Source: Palsa-1392 sp036490335
GTDB taxonomy: Bacteria; Verrucomicrobiota; Verrucomicrobiia; Chthoniobacterales; UBA10450
Length of the DNA: 64,000 nucleotides
Reading direction: 5' to 3'
Assembly: GCA_036490335.1 (NCBI GenBank)
Contig: DASXEB010000010.1
Span: forward strand, 1 to 64,000
Numbering within the stretch: position 1 is the stretch's first letter; every line of letters starts with the position of its first letter. A program made the translations under genes and the position numbers. The notes under the pieces are model-generated. The model worked only from the letters and a program-made list of their open reading frames with translations, did not search any database and was not told where the DNA came from. Positions 6,669 through 15,845 of this stretch are shown here, in pieces.

Positions 6669-7770
6669 AAGGTCGACGCACGAACAGAAGAAGGCGGCGG
6701 TGGAATCGCACCAACTCGCGTTGCGCAGCGTGCTCACGATTCTCGGCGTGACCGGGATTGTCGTGATCGTGCTTTATCTCCTGCGCAATTTCGCTTCCGC
6801 GTTGCTGCTGATTTTCGCCGGGATTCTTTTCGGGATTTTTCTCGGCGGCCTAACGAACCTGGCGATGCGGTGGCTGCGACTGCCGCGCTGGCTCGCGCTC
6901 ACTGTCGCGACCGTGGCGCTGGCCGGCGCCTTTGCGCTTTTTATCTTCGTGGCCGGCCCCCGGGTGGCGGCGCAGACGCAGCAGCTCAGCCGGCAATTGC
7001 CGGACTCAATTCCGGCGTTGCAGAAAACGCTGCGGCGATACGATTGGGGACGGGCGCTGCTCGGCAATCTGCCTTCGCTCGACCAGATCCATTTCTCGAT
7101 GGTCGCGCTGATCGGATCGGTCACGCAGGTTTTCTCGATCACGGCGGAGATGATCGGCGCGATCGTTTTTATTTTTTTCGTCGGCCTCTACCTCGCGGCC
7201 TCGCCGGAGGATTATATGCGACCGGCTCTGCTGCTACTCGCGGCCGAGCATCGGGCGCGCGGGCGGGAGGTTTTCGAGGCGCTCGGGCGCGGTCTCGGCC
7301 GGTGGCTGGTGGGGCGCTTCGTGACGATGGTTTCGTTAGGCGCGTTGACCGCGCTTGCGCTTTGGCTGCTCGGGATCCCGCTCGCGCTCGTGCTCGGGGT
7401 GATTGCCGGACTGCTTCTTTTCGTGCCATATCTCGGGGCGGTGGCGGCGGCAATTCCCGCGCTACTCGTGGCGCTGATCGATAGCCCGGCGAAGGTCCTA
7501 TGGGTGGCCTGCATTTACATCGCCGTGCATGGGTTCGAGGGGTATTGCATCACGCCTTTCGTGCAACGTCGCGCGGTCGCGCTGCCGCCGGCTTTGCTCC
7601 TCTCGGTGCAGCTTCTTTCGGCGAGCCTGTTCGGCCTCGCGGGGGTGGTTTTCTCCACACCGCTCGTCGTGGTGGCGATCGTTCTTGTGCAGATGCTCTA
7701 CGTGCAGGGAGTGCTCGGAGAGAAGGTCGCTGTGCTCGGCGAGCACGGCACGGGTGAGGCAAAACGGTAG
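6661..7770 (+). CDS. AI-2E family transporter (PerM-like permease)
   Basis: This 369-residue protein has about eight transmembrane helices in the AI-2E/PerM arrangement: three near the N-terminus, a periplasmic stretch (residues about 95-150), then a C-terminal bundle including GVIAGLLLFVPYLGAVAAAIPALLVAL and HGFEGYCITPFVQRRAVALPP. The last region is highly conserved in this family. Members have been proposed to export autoinducer-2 or act as ion antiporters; the substrate here is unknown. I choose ATG 6661, which overlaps the upstream stop by eight bases; an AAGGAG lies about 13 bases before it. The frame could be read from 6583, but that part lies inside the previous gene. Two GCCTAACGA words occur in the gene. 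Confidence 0.8.
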   Translation: MAERSTHEQKKAAVESHQLALRSVLTILGVTGIVVIVLYLLRNFASALLLIFAGILFGIFLGGLTNLAMRWLRLPRWLALTVATVALAGAFALFIFVAGPRVAAQTQQLSRQLPDSIPALQKTLRRYDWGRALLGNLPSLDQIHFSMVALIGSVTQVFSITAEMIGAIVFIFFVGLYLAASPEDYMRPALLLLAAEHRARGREVFEALGRGLGRWLVGRFVTMVSLGALTALALWLLGIPLALVLGVIAGLLLFVPYLGAVAAAIPALLVALIDSPAKVLWVACIYIAVHGFEGYCITPFVQRRAVALPPALLLSVQLLSASLFGLAGVVFSTPLVVVAIVLVQMLYVQGVLGEKVAVLGEHGTGEAKR

Positions 7771-7895
7771 CTGATTGGTTTGGCCTTCGCGAGATAAGGG
7801 ACGTTTTACGGGCGCGAAACTCGGCCGGTCTGAATCTTTATTCTTGACGAGCGGACGGGAAACAGGAAAATCGCCGGCCCAAGCAGTTTCTTATT

Positions 7896-8720
7896 ATGAA
7901 AATATCTTCATTCCGCAAAGTTTGCCTAACGACATGGCCGAACGCAGTTGGCCTCGTCGCGATCTTATTCCTTAGCCTGAGCACGCTCACAGTAAGCGCC
8001 GCGCCAAAAGAGAAGAACGTTCTCTACGCCGCAACCGGCACCTTCGGCGTGCAGGGCGTTCTTTACACTCTCAACCCGAAGACGGGCGCGCTCCTCACCA
8101 CAGTCGGGCCATTGAACGATGCTTCCGGGCACAATTACGGTCTCACCGGTCTGCGCTACGACGCGATGAACGGCATCCTTTACGGCGCGACCACGACCGA
8201 TTCGACGACTGATCCCAACTATCTCGTGACCGTCAATCCAACGACCGCGCAGGTGACGCCGATTGGACCGTTTGGAAATTTCCTGACCGATATCGCGATC
8301 AATCCAAAGACCGGGCTCATGTATGGGGTCTCGGGGAACAACCAAAAGTTTTACACGGTCAATATCCAGACGGGCGTGGCGACTCAGATCGGCTCCACCG
8401 GGATTGGTTTCCAAAACGGCGGCGGTCTCGCCTCGACGACCACGGGTCTGCTTTACGGGGCGAATAATTTTTCCTTCTACACCTACAACAAGGCGAATGG
8501 CAAGGCGACGCTCGTCGGCCTGACGCTGCTTCCGGACCTAGTGAAAGCGCTCGCCTTCGACCCGACGAATACGCTTTACGGAATGGAGGGCGGCGGCGGC
8601 ACTGATAACACCCACCTTCGTTTCCTCGTCACAATCAATCGGAGCACGGGCCTGGGCGTTGAGATCGGTGACAGCATCAATGATCTCGACGCGCTCGCTT
8701 TCGTTCCGATCAAGCAATAG
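7896..8720 (+). CDS. Exported propeller-like repeat protein, paralogue B
   Basis: This 274-residue protein has a signal peptide (hydrophobic residues about 17-35, then VSAAP) and the same blade-like repeats as the protein at 4141-4968. It contains VLYAATGTFGVQGVLYTL, GPFGNFLTDIAINPKTGLMY and EGGGGTDNTHLRFLVTI. The two proteins share most positions after the signal peptide, which itself differs. No catalytic motif is seen, so a structural or binding role at the cell envelope is likely but unproven. It converges on the sdh genes. Confidence 0.7.
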   Translation: MKISSFRKVCLTTWPNAVGLVAILFLSLSTLTVSAAPKEKNVLYAATGTFGVQGVLYTLNPKTGALLTTVGPLNDASGHNYGLTGLRYDAMNGILYGATTTDSTTDPNYLVTVNPTTAQVTPIGPFGNFLTDIAINPKTGLMYGVSGNNQKFYTVNIQTGVATQIGSTGIGFQNGGGLASTTTGLLYGANNFSFYTYNKANGKATLVGLTLLPDLVKALAFDPTNTLYGMEGGGGTDNTHLRFLVTINRSTGLGVEIGDSINDLDALAFVPIKQ

Positions 8721-8752
8721 TAGAAGGTCACGGGAACTGGGCGCGGCGGTCG

Positions 8753-8795
8753 CGACGCCGTGCGCAATCTTATACTCGTTAGGCTGAATCAGCCT
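8753..8795. repeat. Solo attC-like right end and palindrome between convergent genes
   Basis: CGCAATCTTATACTCGTTAGGC (ending 8784) resembles the right end of the attC sites (CATCTTGTTCTCGTTAGGC). No R'' box lies to its left. The following AGGCTGAATCAGCCT (8781-8795) is a perfect seven-base inverted repeat with a one-base centre, lying between two convergent genes; it may end transcription, though no T-run follows. Confidence 0.4.
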
Positions 8796-8854
8796 GTGAC
8801 ACTATTGCGCCGCACCGGTCTGGCGGGATCTGTTTTCCTTGATTAGGAAACCGG

Positions 8855-9610
8855 CTAACTCCCGACTCTCTCGCGCAGACTGGCGAGCGCATACTCGCGA
8901 TTCATTTTTGCGATAAAACTGGCGCTGATCTCCGCCGGGCAAACCGCTTCGCACTCGTAGGTGTTCGTACAGTTGCCGAAGCCTTCGGCATCCATCTGTC
9001 GCACCATCCCGAGAACGCGCCGGGTGCGTTCCGCCTGACCTTGCGGCAGAAATGCGAGATGGGAAATCTTCGCGGAGGTAAAGAGCATCGCGGAGGCGTT
9101 CGGGCAGGCGGCCGCGCAGGCGCCGCAACCGATGCAGGCCGCCGCTTCCATCGCGAGATCGGCATTGTGTTTCGAAACGGGAATGGAGTTAGCCTCGGGC
9201 GCCGACCCAATGCGCGCGCTGATGAATCCGCCCGCCTGCACAATGCGATCGAGCGCGCTCCGATCGATGACGAGGTCTTTCACGATCGGAAACGAGCGCA
9301 CCCGAAAAGGCTCGATCGTGATCGTCGCGCCATCTGCAAACTGGCGCATGTAAAGCTGGCAGGCCGCCGCCGGATGCGAAGGCCCGTGCGCTTCTCCATT
9401 GATCATCAGGCTGCAGGTCCCACAAATTCCCTCGCGGCAATCGGAATCAAACGCGACCGGCTCTTCGCCGTGGCCGGTGAGTTGCTCGTTCAAAATGTCG
9501 AGCATTTCGAGGAAGGAAGTGCTGGGCGAGATTTGCCCGATTTCGTAATCCTTAATCTCCCCGGCAACAGTCGGAGAGCTTTGCCGCCAGATTTTGAGCC
9601 GAAAGTTCAT
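8855..9610 (-). CDS. sdhB: Succinate dehydrogenase/fumarate reductase iron-sulfur subunit
   Basis: This 251-residue subunit carries electrons from the flavoprotein to the membrane quinone site. The N-terminal ferredoxin domain has Cys58, Cys63, Cys66 and Cys84 for the [2Fe-2S] centre. The C-terminal domain has Cys159, 162, 165 and 169 plus Cys214, 220 and 224, which supply the [4Fe-4S] and [3Fe-4S] ligands. It starts at ATG 9610, 25 bases after the sdhA stop, and is the last gene of a minus-strand sdhC-sdhA-sdhB unit. This order and the single membrane subunit match the type found in Bacillus, Bacteroidota and many Verrucomicrobiota. Confidence 0.93.
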   Translation of the reverse strand: MNFRLKIWRQSSPTVAGEIKDYEIGQISPSTSFLEMLDILNEQLTGHGEEPVAFDSDCREGICGTCSLMINGEAHGPSHPAAACQLYMRQFADGATITIEPFRVRSFPIVKDLVIDRSALDRIVQAGGFISARIGSAPEANSIPVSKHNADLAMEAAACIGCGACAAACPNASAMLFTSAKISHLAFLPQGQAERTRRVLGMVRQMDAEGFGNCTNTYECEAVCPAEISASFIAKMNREYALASLRERVGS

Positions 9611-9635
9611 TCGTTAGTTACTCCAGAGTTATAAC

Positions 9636-11570
9636 TCATTTGTAACTCCGTGTCGCGAGCTGGACCGATTCGAAGTAAAGCGGCTCGCGATGAAGCTTCG
9701 GCTCCGCCGGCGCGCCGTTGCCCTGATATTCCCAGGCAAAAACATCCGCGAAATTTTCGTCGTCGCGCACCGCTTCACCGTCCGGCGTCTGGTGTTCCTC
9801 GCGAAAGTGTCCGCCGCATGACTCATCGCGGGCCAGCGCGTCGCGACACATCAATTCACCAAACTCAAGAAAGTCGGCGACGCGACCGGCTCGCTCCAGT
9901 GATTGGTTATAAGTCTCACCTGTTCCTAAGACAGTCACTCCACCATTCGGCGACCAGAATTCTTCGCGCAATTCCGGGATGCGCGCGATCGCGGCCTTAA
10001 GACCGGCGGCGTTGCGAGCCATGCCACAGTTATCCCACAAGAGCAGGCCGAGCTCCCGATGAAATGAGTCAACCGAGCGAGTGCCATCGATATCGAGAAT
10101 GCGCTTGAGCCGCGCGCGGACTTCGCGTTCCGCGTTCTCAAACTCGGGATGATCAACACTCGGACGTTTGCCGATTTGTCCCGCGAGATAGTTAGGCAAA
10201 GTGTAAGGCAGCACGAAGTAACCATCGGCCAATCCTTGCATAAGTGCGCTCGCGCCGAGTCGATTCGCGCCGTGATCGGAGAAGTTCGCCTCGCCGATGA
10301 CGTGAAGGCCAGGAACGTTACTCATCAGGTTATAATCGACCCACAATCCGCCCATGGTGTAATGGACGGCGGGATAAATGCGCATCGGTGTCTTGTAGGC
10401 GCCCTCACCGGTGATCTTTTCGTATATGTCAAAGAGGTTGCCATAGCGTTCGCGGATGGTCGTTTCGCCGAGACGCGCGATCGCGTCCTTAAAGTCGAGA
10501 TAGACTCCGCGGCCGGTTTCGCCCACGCCGCGACCTTCGTCGCAGACCTCCTTGGCGCTGCGCGAAGAGATATCGCGCGGGGCGAGATTGCCATAACTCG
10601 GGTATTTGCGCTCGAGATAGTAATCCCGCTCACTCTCCGGGATCTGATTCGGCGGCCGTTTGTCATGTTGCTTCTTTGGAACCCAGACGCGGCCATCATT
10701 GCGGAGTGACTCCGACATGAGAGTTAGCTTCGACTGATGGTGACCCGAGACCGGGATACAGGTCGGATGAATCTGAGTATAACAAGGGTTGGCAAAGAGC
10801 GCGCCTTTCTTGTAAGCGCGATAAGTCGCGGTGACATTGCATCCGCGCGCGTTGGTCGAGAGATAGAAGACGTTGCCATAGCCGCCGCTGGCGAGGATAA
10901 CTGCATCAGCGGCGTGCCTGGCTATCTCGCCCGTGATCAGGTCGCGAGTTATGACTCCCTTGGCCTGACCTTCCACCAGCACAAGGTCGAGCATCTCGGT
11001 CTGCGGAAACATTTGAGCACTCCCGGCCGCAATTTGACGGCTGAGTGACTGATAGGCGCCGAGCAGTAGCTGTTGCCCGGTCTGTCCGCGCGCATAAAAG
11101 GTGCGTGAGACCTGCGCGCCGCCAAAGGAGCGATTGGCAAGCAAACCGCCGTACTCGCGCGCGAAAGGAACGCCCTGCTCGACGCATTGATCGATGATGG
11201 AGTTACTAACTTCGGCCAGCCGATAGACATTGGCCTCGCGCGAGCGAAAGTCACCGCCTTTGATCGTGTCGTAGAAAAGACGATAAACGCTGTCGCCGTC
11301 GTTCGGGTAATTCTTTGCCGCGTTGATCCCGCCCTGGGCCGCGATGCTATGCGCACGCCGCGGGCTATCCTGATAACAGAAAGACTTAACGTTGTAACCT
11401 TGCTCGGCAAGAGTCGCAGCCGCAGAGCCACCGGCGAGCCCGGTGCCGACGATAATGATTTCAAAGCGGCGGCGATTGTTAGGCGCGACCAGCTTCGAGT
11501 TATTGCGATGTCGCCGCCACTTATCCTGCAAAGGACCGTCGGGTATTTTGGAATCAAGTGAACCGATCAT
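9636..11570 (-). CDS. sdhA: Succinate dehydrogenase/fumarate reductase flavoprotein subunit
   Basis: This 644-residue FAD enzyme oxidises succinate to fumarate in the citric acid cycle. The FAD-binding loop VGTGLAGGSAA lies at residues 41-51. RRAHSIAAQGGINA follows, with His74 at the position that carries covalent FAD in the family. Later regions include the substrate-site arginine and histidine motifs around TGEGAYKTPMRIYPAVHYTMGGLW. The length is normal for the SdhA/FrdA type paired with a b558-like anchor. It begins three bases after the sdhC stop, so the two are probably translated together. Confidence 0.95.
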   Translation of the reverse strand: MIGSLDSKIPDGPLQDKWRRHRNNSKLVAPNNRRRFEIIIVGTGLAGGSAAATLAEQGYNVKSFCYQDSPRRAHSIAAQGGINAAKNYPNDGDSVYRLFYDTIKGGDFRSREANVYRLAEVSNSIIDQCVEQGVPFAREYGGLLANRSFGGAQVSRTFYARGQTGQQLLLGAYQSLSRQIAAGSAQMFPQTEMLDLVLVEGQAKGVITRDLITGEIARHAADAVILASGGYGNVFYLSTNARGCNVTATYRAYKKGALFANPCYTQIHPTCIPVSGHHQSKLTLMSESLRNDGRVWVPKKQHDKRPPNQIPESERDYYLERKYPSYGNLAPRDISSRSAKEVCDEGRGVGETGRGVYLDFKDAIARLGETTIRERYGNLFDIYEKITGEGAYKTPMRIYPAVHYTMGGLWVDYNLMSNVPGLHVIGEANFSDHGANRLGASALMQGLADGYFVLPYTLPNYLAGQIGKRPSVDHPEFENAEREVRARLKRILDIDGTRSVDSFHRELGLLLWDNCGMARNAAGLKAAIARIPELREEFWSPNGGVTVLGTGETYNQSLERAGRVADFLEFGELMCRDALARDESCGGHFREEHQTPDGEAVRDDENFADVFAWEYQGNGAPAEPKLHREPLYFESVQLATRSYK

Positions 11571-11573
11571 GAC

Positions 11574-12263
11574 TCAGGTGCGCAGTCTTACCCAGCCGAG
11601 CAGGACCGCGGCCGGAATAGAGCTGTAACCGACGAAGAGCAGCCACGCGAAAACGCGGCCCGAGAGCGCGAGCCGCGGAGTCAGGTTCTTGTTATTCAAG
11701 CCTAACGACTGAAAGAAGCTGGAGGAGCCATGGCTCAGGTGGAGGCAGAGGAGAAACATCGAGAAGATATAGAATCCGGAAACGACCGGACTGGAGAAAC
11801 CAAGCACCATCATGGTATAGACATCGTAGTGGCCGAGCGGGTCGTCTGGCAACGTCGCGAACCGCGGATCGGTCGTCCGAAAAGTAAATTGGAGGAGATG
11901 AAAAATGATAAAAGCGAGCAGAATTACTCCGCTCATGACCATGTGTCTCGAAGCGAAGGAAGCTTTGACGATGTCTTTCCGCCGATAACTCTCCGGCCGC
12001 GCGCGCCGATTTTCCATCGCGAGTCTTATCGTGTAATAGATATGGACGATAACCGTCACGAGTAAGACGGCGCGGACGAGCCAAAGAAGCACTCCGAGGT
12101 CGTGAAGGTGTTGCGCGTAACCGTTGATCCAGGCTGGCCCGAGAAAAATCTGGAGGTTGCCGAGGAGGTGGCCGATGACAAAGAGGATCAGGATCAGCCC
12201 TGTCACTGCGACGATCATCTTCCGGCCCACCGAGGAGCGATGAAAGGCAGCGATCGCGGTCAC
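11574..12263 (-). CDS. sdhC: Succinate dehydrogenase cytochrome b subunit (b558 family)
   Basis: This 229-residue protein has five transmembrane helices and anchors SdhA and SdhB to the inner membrane. Histidines in the helices suggest binding of two haems: the HxxxN-type VIGHLLGNLQ near residue 31, HIYYTIRLA, FHLLQF and LCLHLSHGSSS. Its length and single-subunit form match the Bacillus-like SdhC, so no sdhD is expected. It starts at GTG 12263 and is the first gene of the operon; the promoter should lie in 12264-12380. Confidence 0.9.
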   Translation of the reverse strand: MTAIAAFHRSSVGRKMIVAVTGLILILFVIGHLLGNLQIFLGPAWINGYAQHLHDLGVLLWLVRAVLLVTVIVHIYYTIRLAMENRRARPESYRRKDIVKASFASRHMVMSGVILLAFIIFHLLQFTFRTTDPRFATLPDDPLGHYDVYTMMVLGFSSPVVSGFYIFSMFLLCLHLSHGSSSFFQSLGLNNKNLTPRLALSGRVFAWLLFVGYSSIPAAVLLGWVRLRT

Positions 12264-12380
12264 AGACAGGGATGAAGCTGCGTTCTCATCAGTTGTCGAG
12301 AATAAGAGTGACAGTTATCGTGTCAAGCGGGTCGAGAGTTTTTCGGTTCGTGAATGTTCGCTCGCAGTGTGGCGAGAGAG

Positions 12381-13175
12381 TTAGTAACGCCTCGCGTTCG
12401 TCCGCGGTTTGTTCGCGGAAATGGGGAACGACATCGGCTCGGGCCACCAGATGCCGTGCGCAAAATCAGGCGCCTGATGAATCGTGATTTCCTCAAAGCC
12501 GGCCGCGGTGAGACGTCGCACCAAATCGGCTCGGGCAAAAATGCGCATTTCGACCGTCGCGCCCGGGCCACCATGGAAGGCAAGGCCCTCGAATCGCTGA
12601 ATCTCGCCAGTCTTGGTCGTATTGCGCAGGATGTGAGTCTCGTTCTCCGCCACGAACTCGTAATCGTGCAGCTCGGGAAAATGTTCCACCGTCTCCTCCT
12701 GCAAGCCGTAGGGAACGCTCAGGATCAGAGAACCTCCCGGCCGCAGAATGCGCCAGGCATTTCGAAAAGAGTTATCGATCGGCGGCGCGACATGCTCGAA
12801 GACGTCGGAAGATATGATGAAGTCCTGTGAGTCCAAAAGTTCGGGCGCGATCTTCGGGTCCGAGATATCAAGCCTGGGCTCCTGGTGGTAAAAGGTGTTG
12901 AGGTAACTGAACTTTTCCGCGAGCCGGTCTGCGTAGAGCTCGGAATCAGACAATCCGATGCCGGTAATACCGGAATGAAAATTCATGTCGGAAAGAACGA
13001 TGTTCGTTCCGAAAAGCGCGACTGATAATGCGCGGACGATTCCGCGCCACCGCGGCGTCGAGCCGCAGGTTGCGCAAGAATTAGTTTCTCTCGTTAGGCG
13101 CGGAAGCGAGGTCTGAGCCGGCGCTCCGCAGATATTGCACCGAAAGAATAACGTCCCTGCCTCCATCCCGGACAT
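12381..13175 (-). CDS. Class I SAM-dependent methyltransferase with N-terminal zinc ribbon
   Basis: This protein has 264 residues. Residues 11-40 contain CNICG and CATCG, a four-cysteine zinc-binding pattern. The methyltransferase core that follows is of the Methyltransf_11 type, with DFIISSDVFEHVAPP near 112 and AWRILRPGGSLILSVPYG near 135; the usual glycine-rich SAM loop is weak. Such proteins often sit in polysaccharide loci and may methylate a sugar or lipid carrier; the substrate here is unknown. ATG 13175 and an internal ATG three codons later are both possible starts. It stands upstream of the sdh operon on the same strand. Confidence 0.7.
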   Translation of the reverse strand: MSGMEAGTLFFRCNICGAPAQTSLPRLTRETNSCATCGSTPRWRGIVRALSVALFGTNIVLSDMNFHSGITGIGLSDSELYADRLAEKFSYLNTFYHQEPRLDISDPKIAPELLDSQDFIISSDVFEHVAPPIDNSFRNAWRILRPGGSLILSVPYGLQEETVEHFPELHDYEFVAENETHILRNTTKTGEIQRFEGLAFHGGPGATVEMRIFARADLVRRLTAAGFEEITIHQAPDFAHGIWWPEPMSFPISANKPRTNARRY

Positions 13176-13365
13176 ATCGCGGTGGATTGAGTAATCTAGA
13201 ACGACGCAGCTCTCAACTTCTAACCTGAGTTCAAGAGATCGTGAGTTCAGGGATTTGTTGAAATGAGATTGCGTTCCGGATCGAATCCAGTCTTTGCCGA
13301 CAGAGCTAATCAGTTGAGGTCACTCACTCACGACCGAGTCTCTTCAACGAGTTAGTTAGCTTTGC

Positions 13366-15690
13366 CTACTCCGGTGGCTGATCAAGATCGAAGACCTCGA
13401 CCAGTGCGACACCCGTGCCGCCACCGGCGCCAGTCACTATCGCGGTGTAATTGCCTGCGGCCGGATGAAAAACAAGCGCGGATTCAACGGCGTCCTTCGG
13501 CGCGAGATTGTTTTTAATCACGTCCTCGTGATACACGCCGGTTTGCCAGTCATCGTTCTCCGCGATTGCGGTGCCGTTGTCGTCGTAGATGGTCAACAAC
13601 GGGTTGGCGAGTGGGCTACTCACACCCGTAGAACTCAGCGACGGGCCAAGAGCGCGGACGATGGTCGTAGCATTCGCAGTGTCGCCGACGATGAAACCGC
13701 TGATAAGTACATCCTCGCCCGTGCCAACATAGCCGCGCGTGCTGATGTTACCGAGCAATGAGCCGACCGCCGGCGCAAGGTCGTAAATTTCAACCAACCC
13801 AACACCGCTCGAACCATCCTTGCTCGTCGCGACGACGGTGTAGGCGCCGGGGGCGAGAGTCTGCACGGTCGCGGCCTCGAGCGGGCTGGTCGGCGCCAAG
13901 CCATTGGCGGTCAGCGTGGCAGCCGTGGCCACGCTCGATTGCCAATCATCGTTCGTGGCGACGACCTGCTTCGAAGAGTTATAAAGAGTTAGCACCGGAT
14001 TGGCCAGGGCGTTTGTAACTCCTTTGCTGCTCAAGGAAGGTCCAAGCACCCGCAGCGCTACTTGCTTGTTGCCGGTGCCGGTGACGATGAAACCGCCGAT
14101 GAGTGAGTTATCACCATTGGAGACATCGCCGCGGGTGGAGAAGTTAAGAGCTTGCGGCCCGATCGCGGGGTATTTTGAGTTCTCGAGATGGATCGGCAAT
14201 GAGTTATAGGCCGTGTCGCAAAGGACGGTGTCGTATTGGTAATAAAAGACCTGATCGCCGGCGGGGTTTAAGCCGAGAAGCTGCGCGAGATCCTGTTGCG
14301 AAGTGGGGTAGCCGATCGCGGCGTAATCAACCAAGTAGTTATTCGGCGCGTCTTCGTAAACGCTGTCACAGATAGGGCTGTAAATCGACTCATTCTGCTC
14401 GTAATTCCAGACTACCGAAGCCGCGCCTGGCGGGACGTTGTCGCCCGAGACATCGCTCAGGTCCAACTCATACTTGCGAGGGCTGGAGTAGTTCCGGTTC
14501 ATGCCCGGAGGCGTCTGAAACATGCTATTGAGTCCGTCGTCGAAAAGAAGCAAATCGCCATCATACGTCTGGGAAATAGCATGCTGGCCGATGGGCGGGA
14601 GGCTGCCCGTCCCTATGCTGAGAGCAAACTTTGCCAGCGAAGGAAATTGATACCATTTCTTCGTCTGATCGCCGAGGATCCACTTGATCCCGCCGGTCTG
14701 GTAGTCGACGCAAATGACAAAGTTTTCGCGGCTGGAAACAATCAAAGAGTCATCCGCGCGATTGTAGGTGGACGCATTGTTATGGAACCAGTCGTCGGGC
14801 GGAGGGTAAACAAACTGACTCGGGTCATCGCCGCCCGCAGTCATGGCCGTGCTGATGATATTGGCCATACTGAAAGTCTTGATGACATTGCCGCTCAAAT
14901 CGACTTCCATGAGAGTGGACTCAACCTGATTCGTGGTATCGACTTCTACCATCAGGCCGAATTTGCCCGACTCGATATTATGATGAAATGCAGTTACGTT
15001 ATAAGGACTGCCGCCATAATCTTTCAGCAAAGTGACTGTGCCGTCGAGATCCACCCGGTATAGGTCACTATTGATGCCTTCATAAACGGCGCCCTGATAG
15101 AAAATCGAACTGCCGGTAAGTGCGTTTGGCACTCCCATGGTGCTTACCCAGCGCAAAATTCCATCGCTATCGACGATAACAGGTGAGTAATTGCCGCAGC
15201 CAGAGCGGATGAAAATGTAGTCATAACTCAAAGCCTCATCCGACCTCGCCTTGAGCACGGTGGGACTGTTATAACCGCAACCCTGGTCGTCGAAAATAGC
15301 GGTCGTAATACTGGTAGTCGCTTTTTTTGAAGACCCATCGACGAAGTTATAAGTCAGAGTCACAGTGTTAGCGAAGCCGGCGTAAAGCCCGTAGACAGGC
15401 AGGAAGATCTGGTTACTCGGCGGAGTGAGATCGCCATGAGCAATGAGATAGCCCAGCGAGTAAGTGCCCGAAAGCGCGCGCGCCTTCGCGCCCGGCTTGG
15501 CTGCGATCGTAAACGCGATGTCTTTCAGCACAGTCGCGTCACTCGCGGTCAGAGTTAGCTGACTAATGAACGGTGTCGGACCGGCGGTTTGGCTGGTGAT
15601 GGTGATCGTCGTATTATCGGCGTCGGTCGCGTGCGCGAGCGGTGCGAGCGCGAGGACGAGGAGAGCGGCCAGGATTGAAGAAGTTTTCAT
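13366..15690 (-). CDS. Secreted arylsulfotransferase (ASST)-like protein, copy 1
   Basis: This 774-residue protein has a signal peptide (residues 1-21). An N-terminal beta-rich domain follows at 25-135. A propeller at 150-500 resembles arylsulfotransferase families. It keeps candidate catalytic residues: the His236-His237 pair, His303 in WFHNN, Arg321 in SSRENF and His370 in GQHA. In bacterial ASST, histidine and arginine residues transfer sulfate between phenols without PAPS. The C-terminal ~250 residues hold two copies of a unit with LGPSL, DPVLTLYNS-type and NDDWQ motifs, probably for binding or anchoring. It is the last of three tandem minus-strand paralogues. True sulfotransfer activity is inferred, not shown. 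Confidence 0.7.
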   Translation of the reverse strand: MKTSSILAALLVLALAPLAHATDADNTTITITSQTAGPTPFISQLTLTASDATVLKDIAFTIAAKPGAKARALSGTYSLGYLIAHGDLTPPSNQIFLPVYGLYAGFANTVTLTYNFVDGSSKKATTSITTAIFDDQGCGYNSPTVLKARSDEALSYDYIFIRSGCGNYSPVIVDSDGILRWVSTMGVPNALTGSSIFYQGAVYEGINSDLYRVDLDGTVTLLKDYGGSPYNVTAFHHNIESGKFGLMVEVDTTNQVESTLMEVDLSGNVIKTFSMANIISTAMTAGGDDPSQFVYPPPDDWFHNNASTYNRADDSLIVSSRENFVICVDYQTGGIKWILGDQTKKWYQFPSLAKFALSIGTGSLPPIGQHAISQTYDGDLLLFDDGLNSMFQTPPGMNRNYSSPRKYELDLSDVSGDNVPPGAASVVWNYEQNESIYSPICDSVYEDAPNNYLVDYAAIGYPTSQQDLAQLLGLNPAGDQVFYYQYDTVLCDTAYNSLPIHLENSKYPAIGPQALNFSTRGDVSNGDNSLIGGFIVTGTGNKQVALRVLGPSLSSKGVTNALANPVLTLYNSSKQVVATNDDWQSSVATAATLTANGLAPTSPLEAATVQTLAPGAYTVVATSKDGSSGVGLVEIYDLAPAVGSLLGNISTRGYVGTGEDVLISGFIVGDTANATTIVRALGPSLSSTGVSSPLANPLLTIYDDNGTAIAENDDWQTGVYHEDVIKNNLAPKDAVESALVFHPAAGNYTAIVTGAGGGTGVALVEVFDLDQPPE

Positions 15691-15823
15691 GGTTTGTTAT
15701 GGATGGTGATTTTCGGGAATCGCAGCACAGCGTGACAGAAATGAAATCGCATTCCAGCATAAAGTTTGGCCGGATCAAACTTTTTTTGAGCCCGGAAAAC
15801 GGGCGTTTCGGGAGCACTCAGAG

Positions 15824-15845
15824 TGGGAGCAAGGTTGCTCCTACA
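15824..15845. repeat. Stem-loop at the end of ASST-like copy 2
   Basis: GTGGGAGCAAGGTTGCTCCTAC contains the inverted arms GGAGCAA and TTGCTCC with a two-base centre, overlapping the stop codon of the minus-strand gene. No T-run follows, so it may be a dispersed palindromic element or a weak terminator. Confidence 0.45.

Noticed and set aside
15790..15804. GCCCG GAAAA CGGGC stem as a terminator for ASST-like copy 1 or 2
   Set aside because: On the minus strand it is followed by an A-run and not a T-run, and it lies upstream of copy 1, so it does not fit an intrinsic terminator in the direction of the genes.
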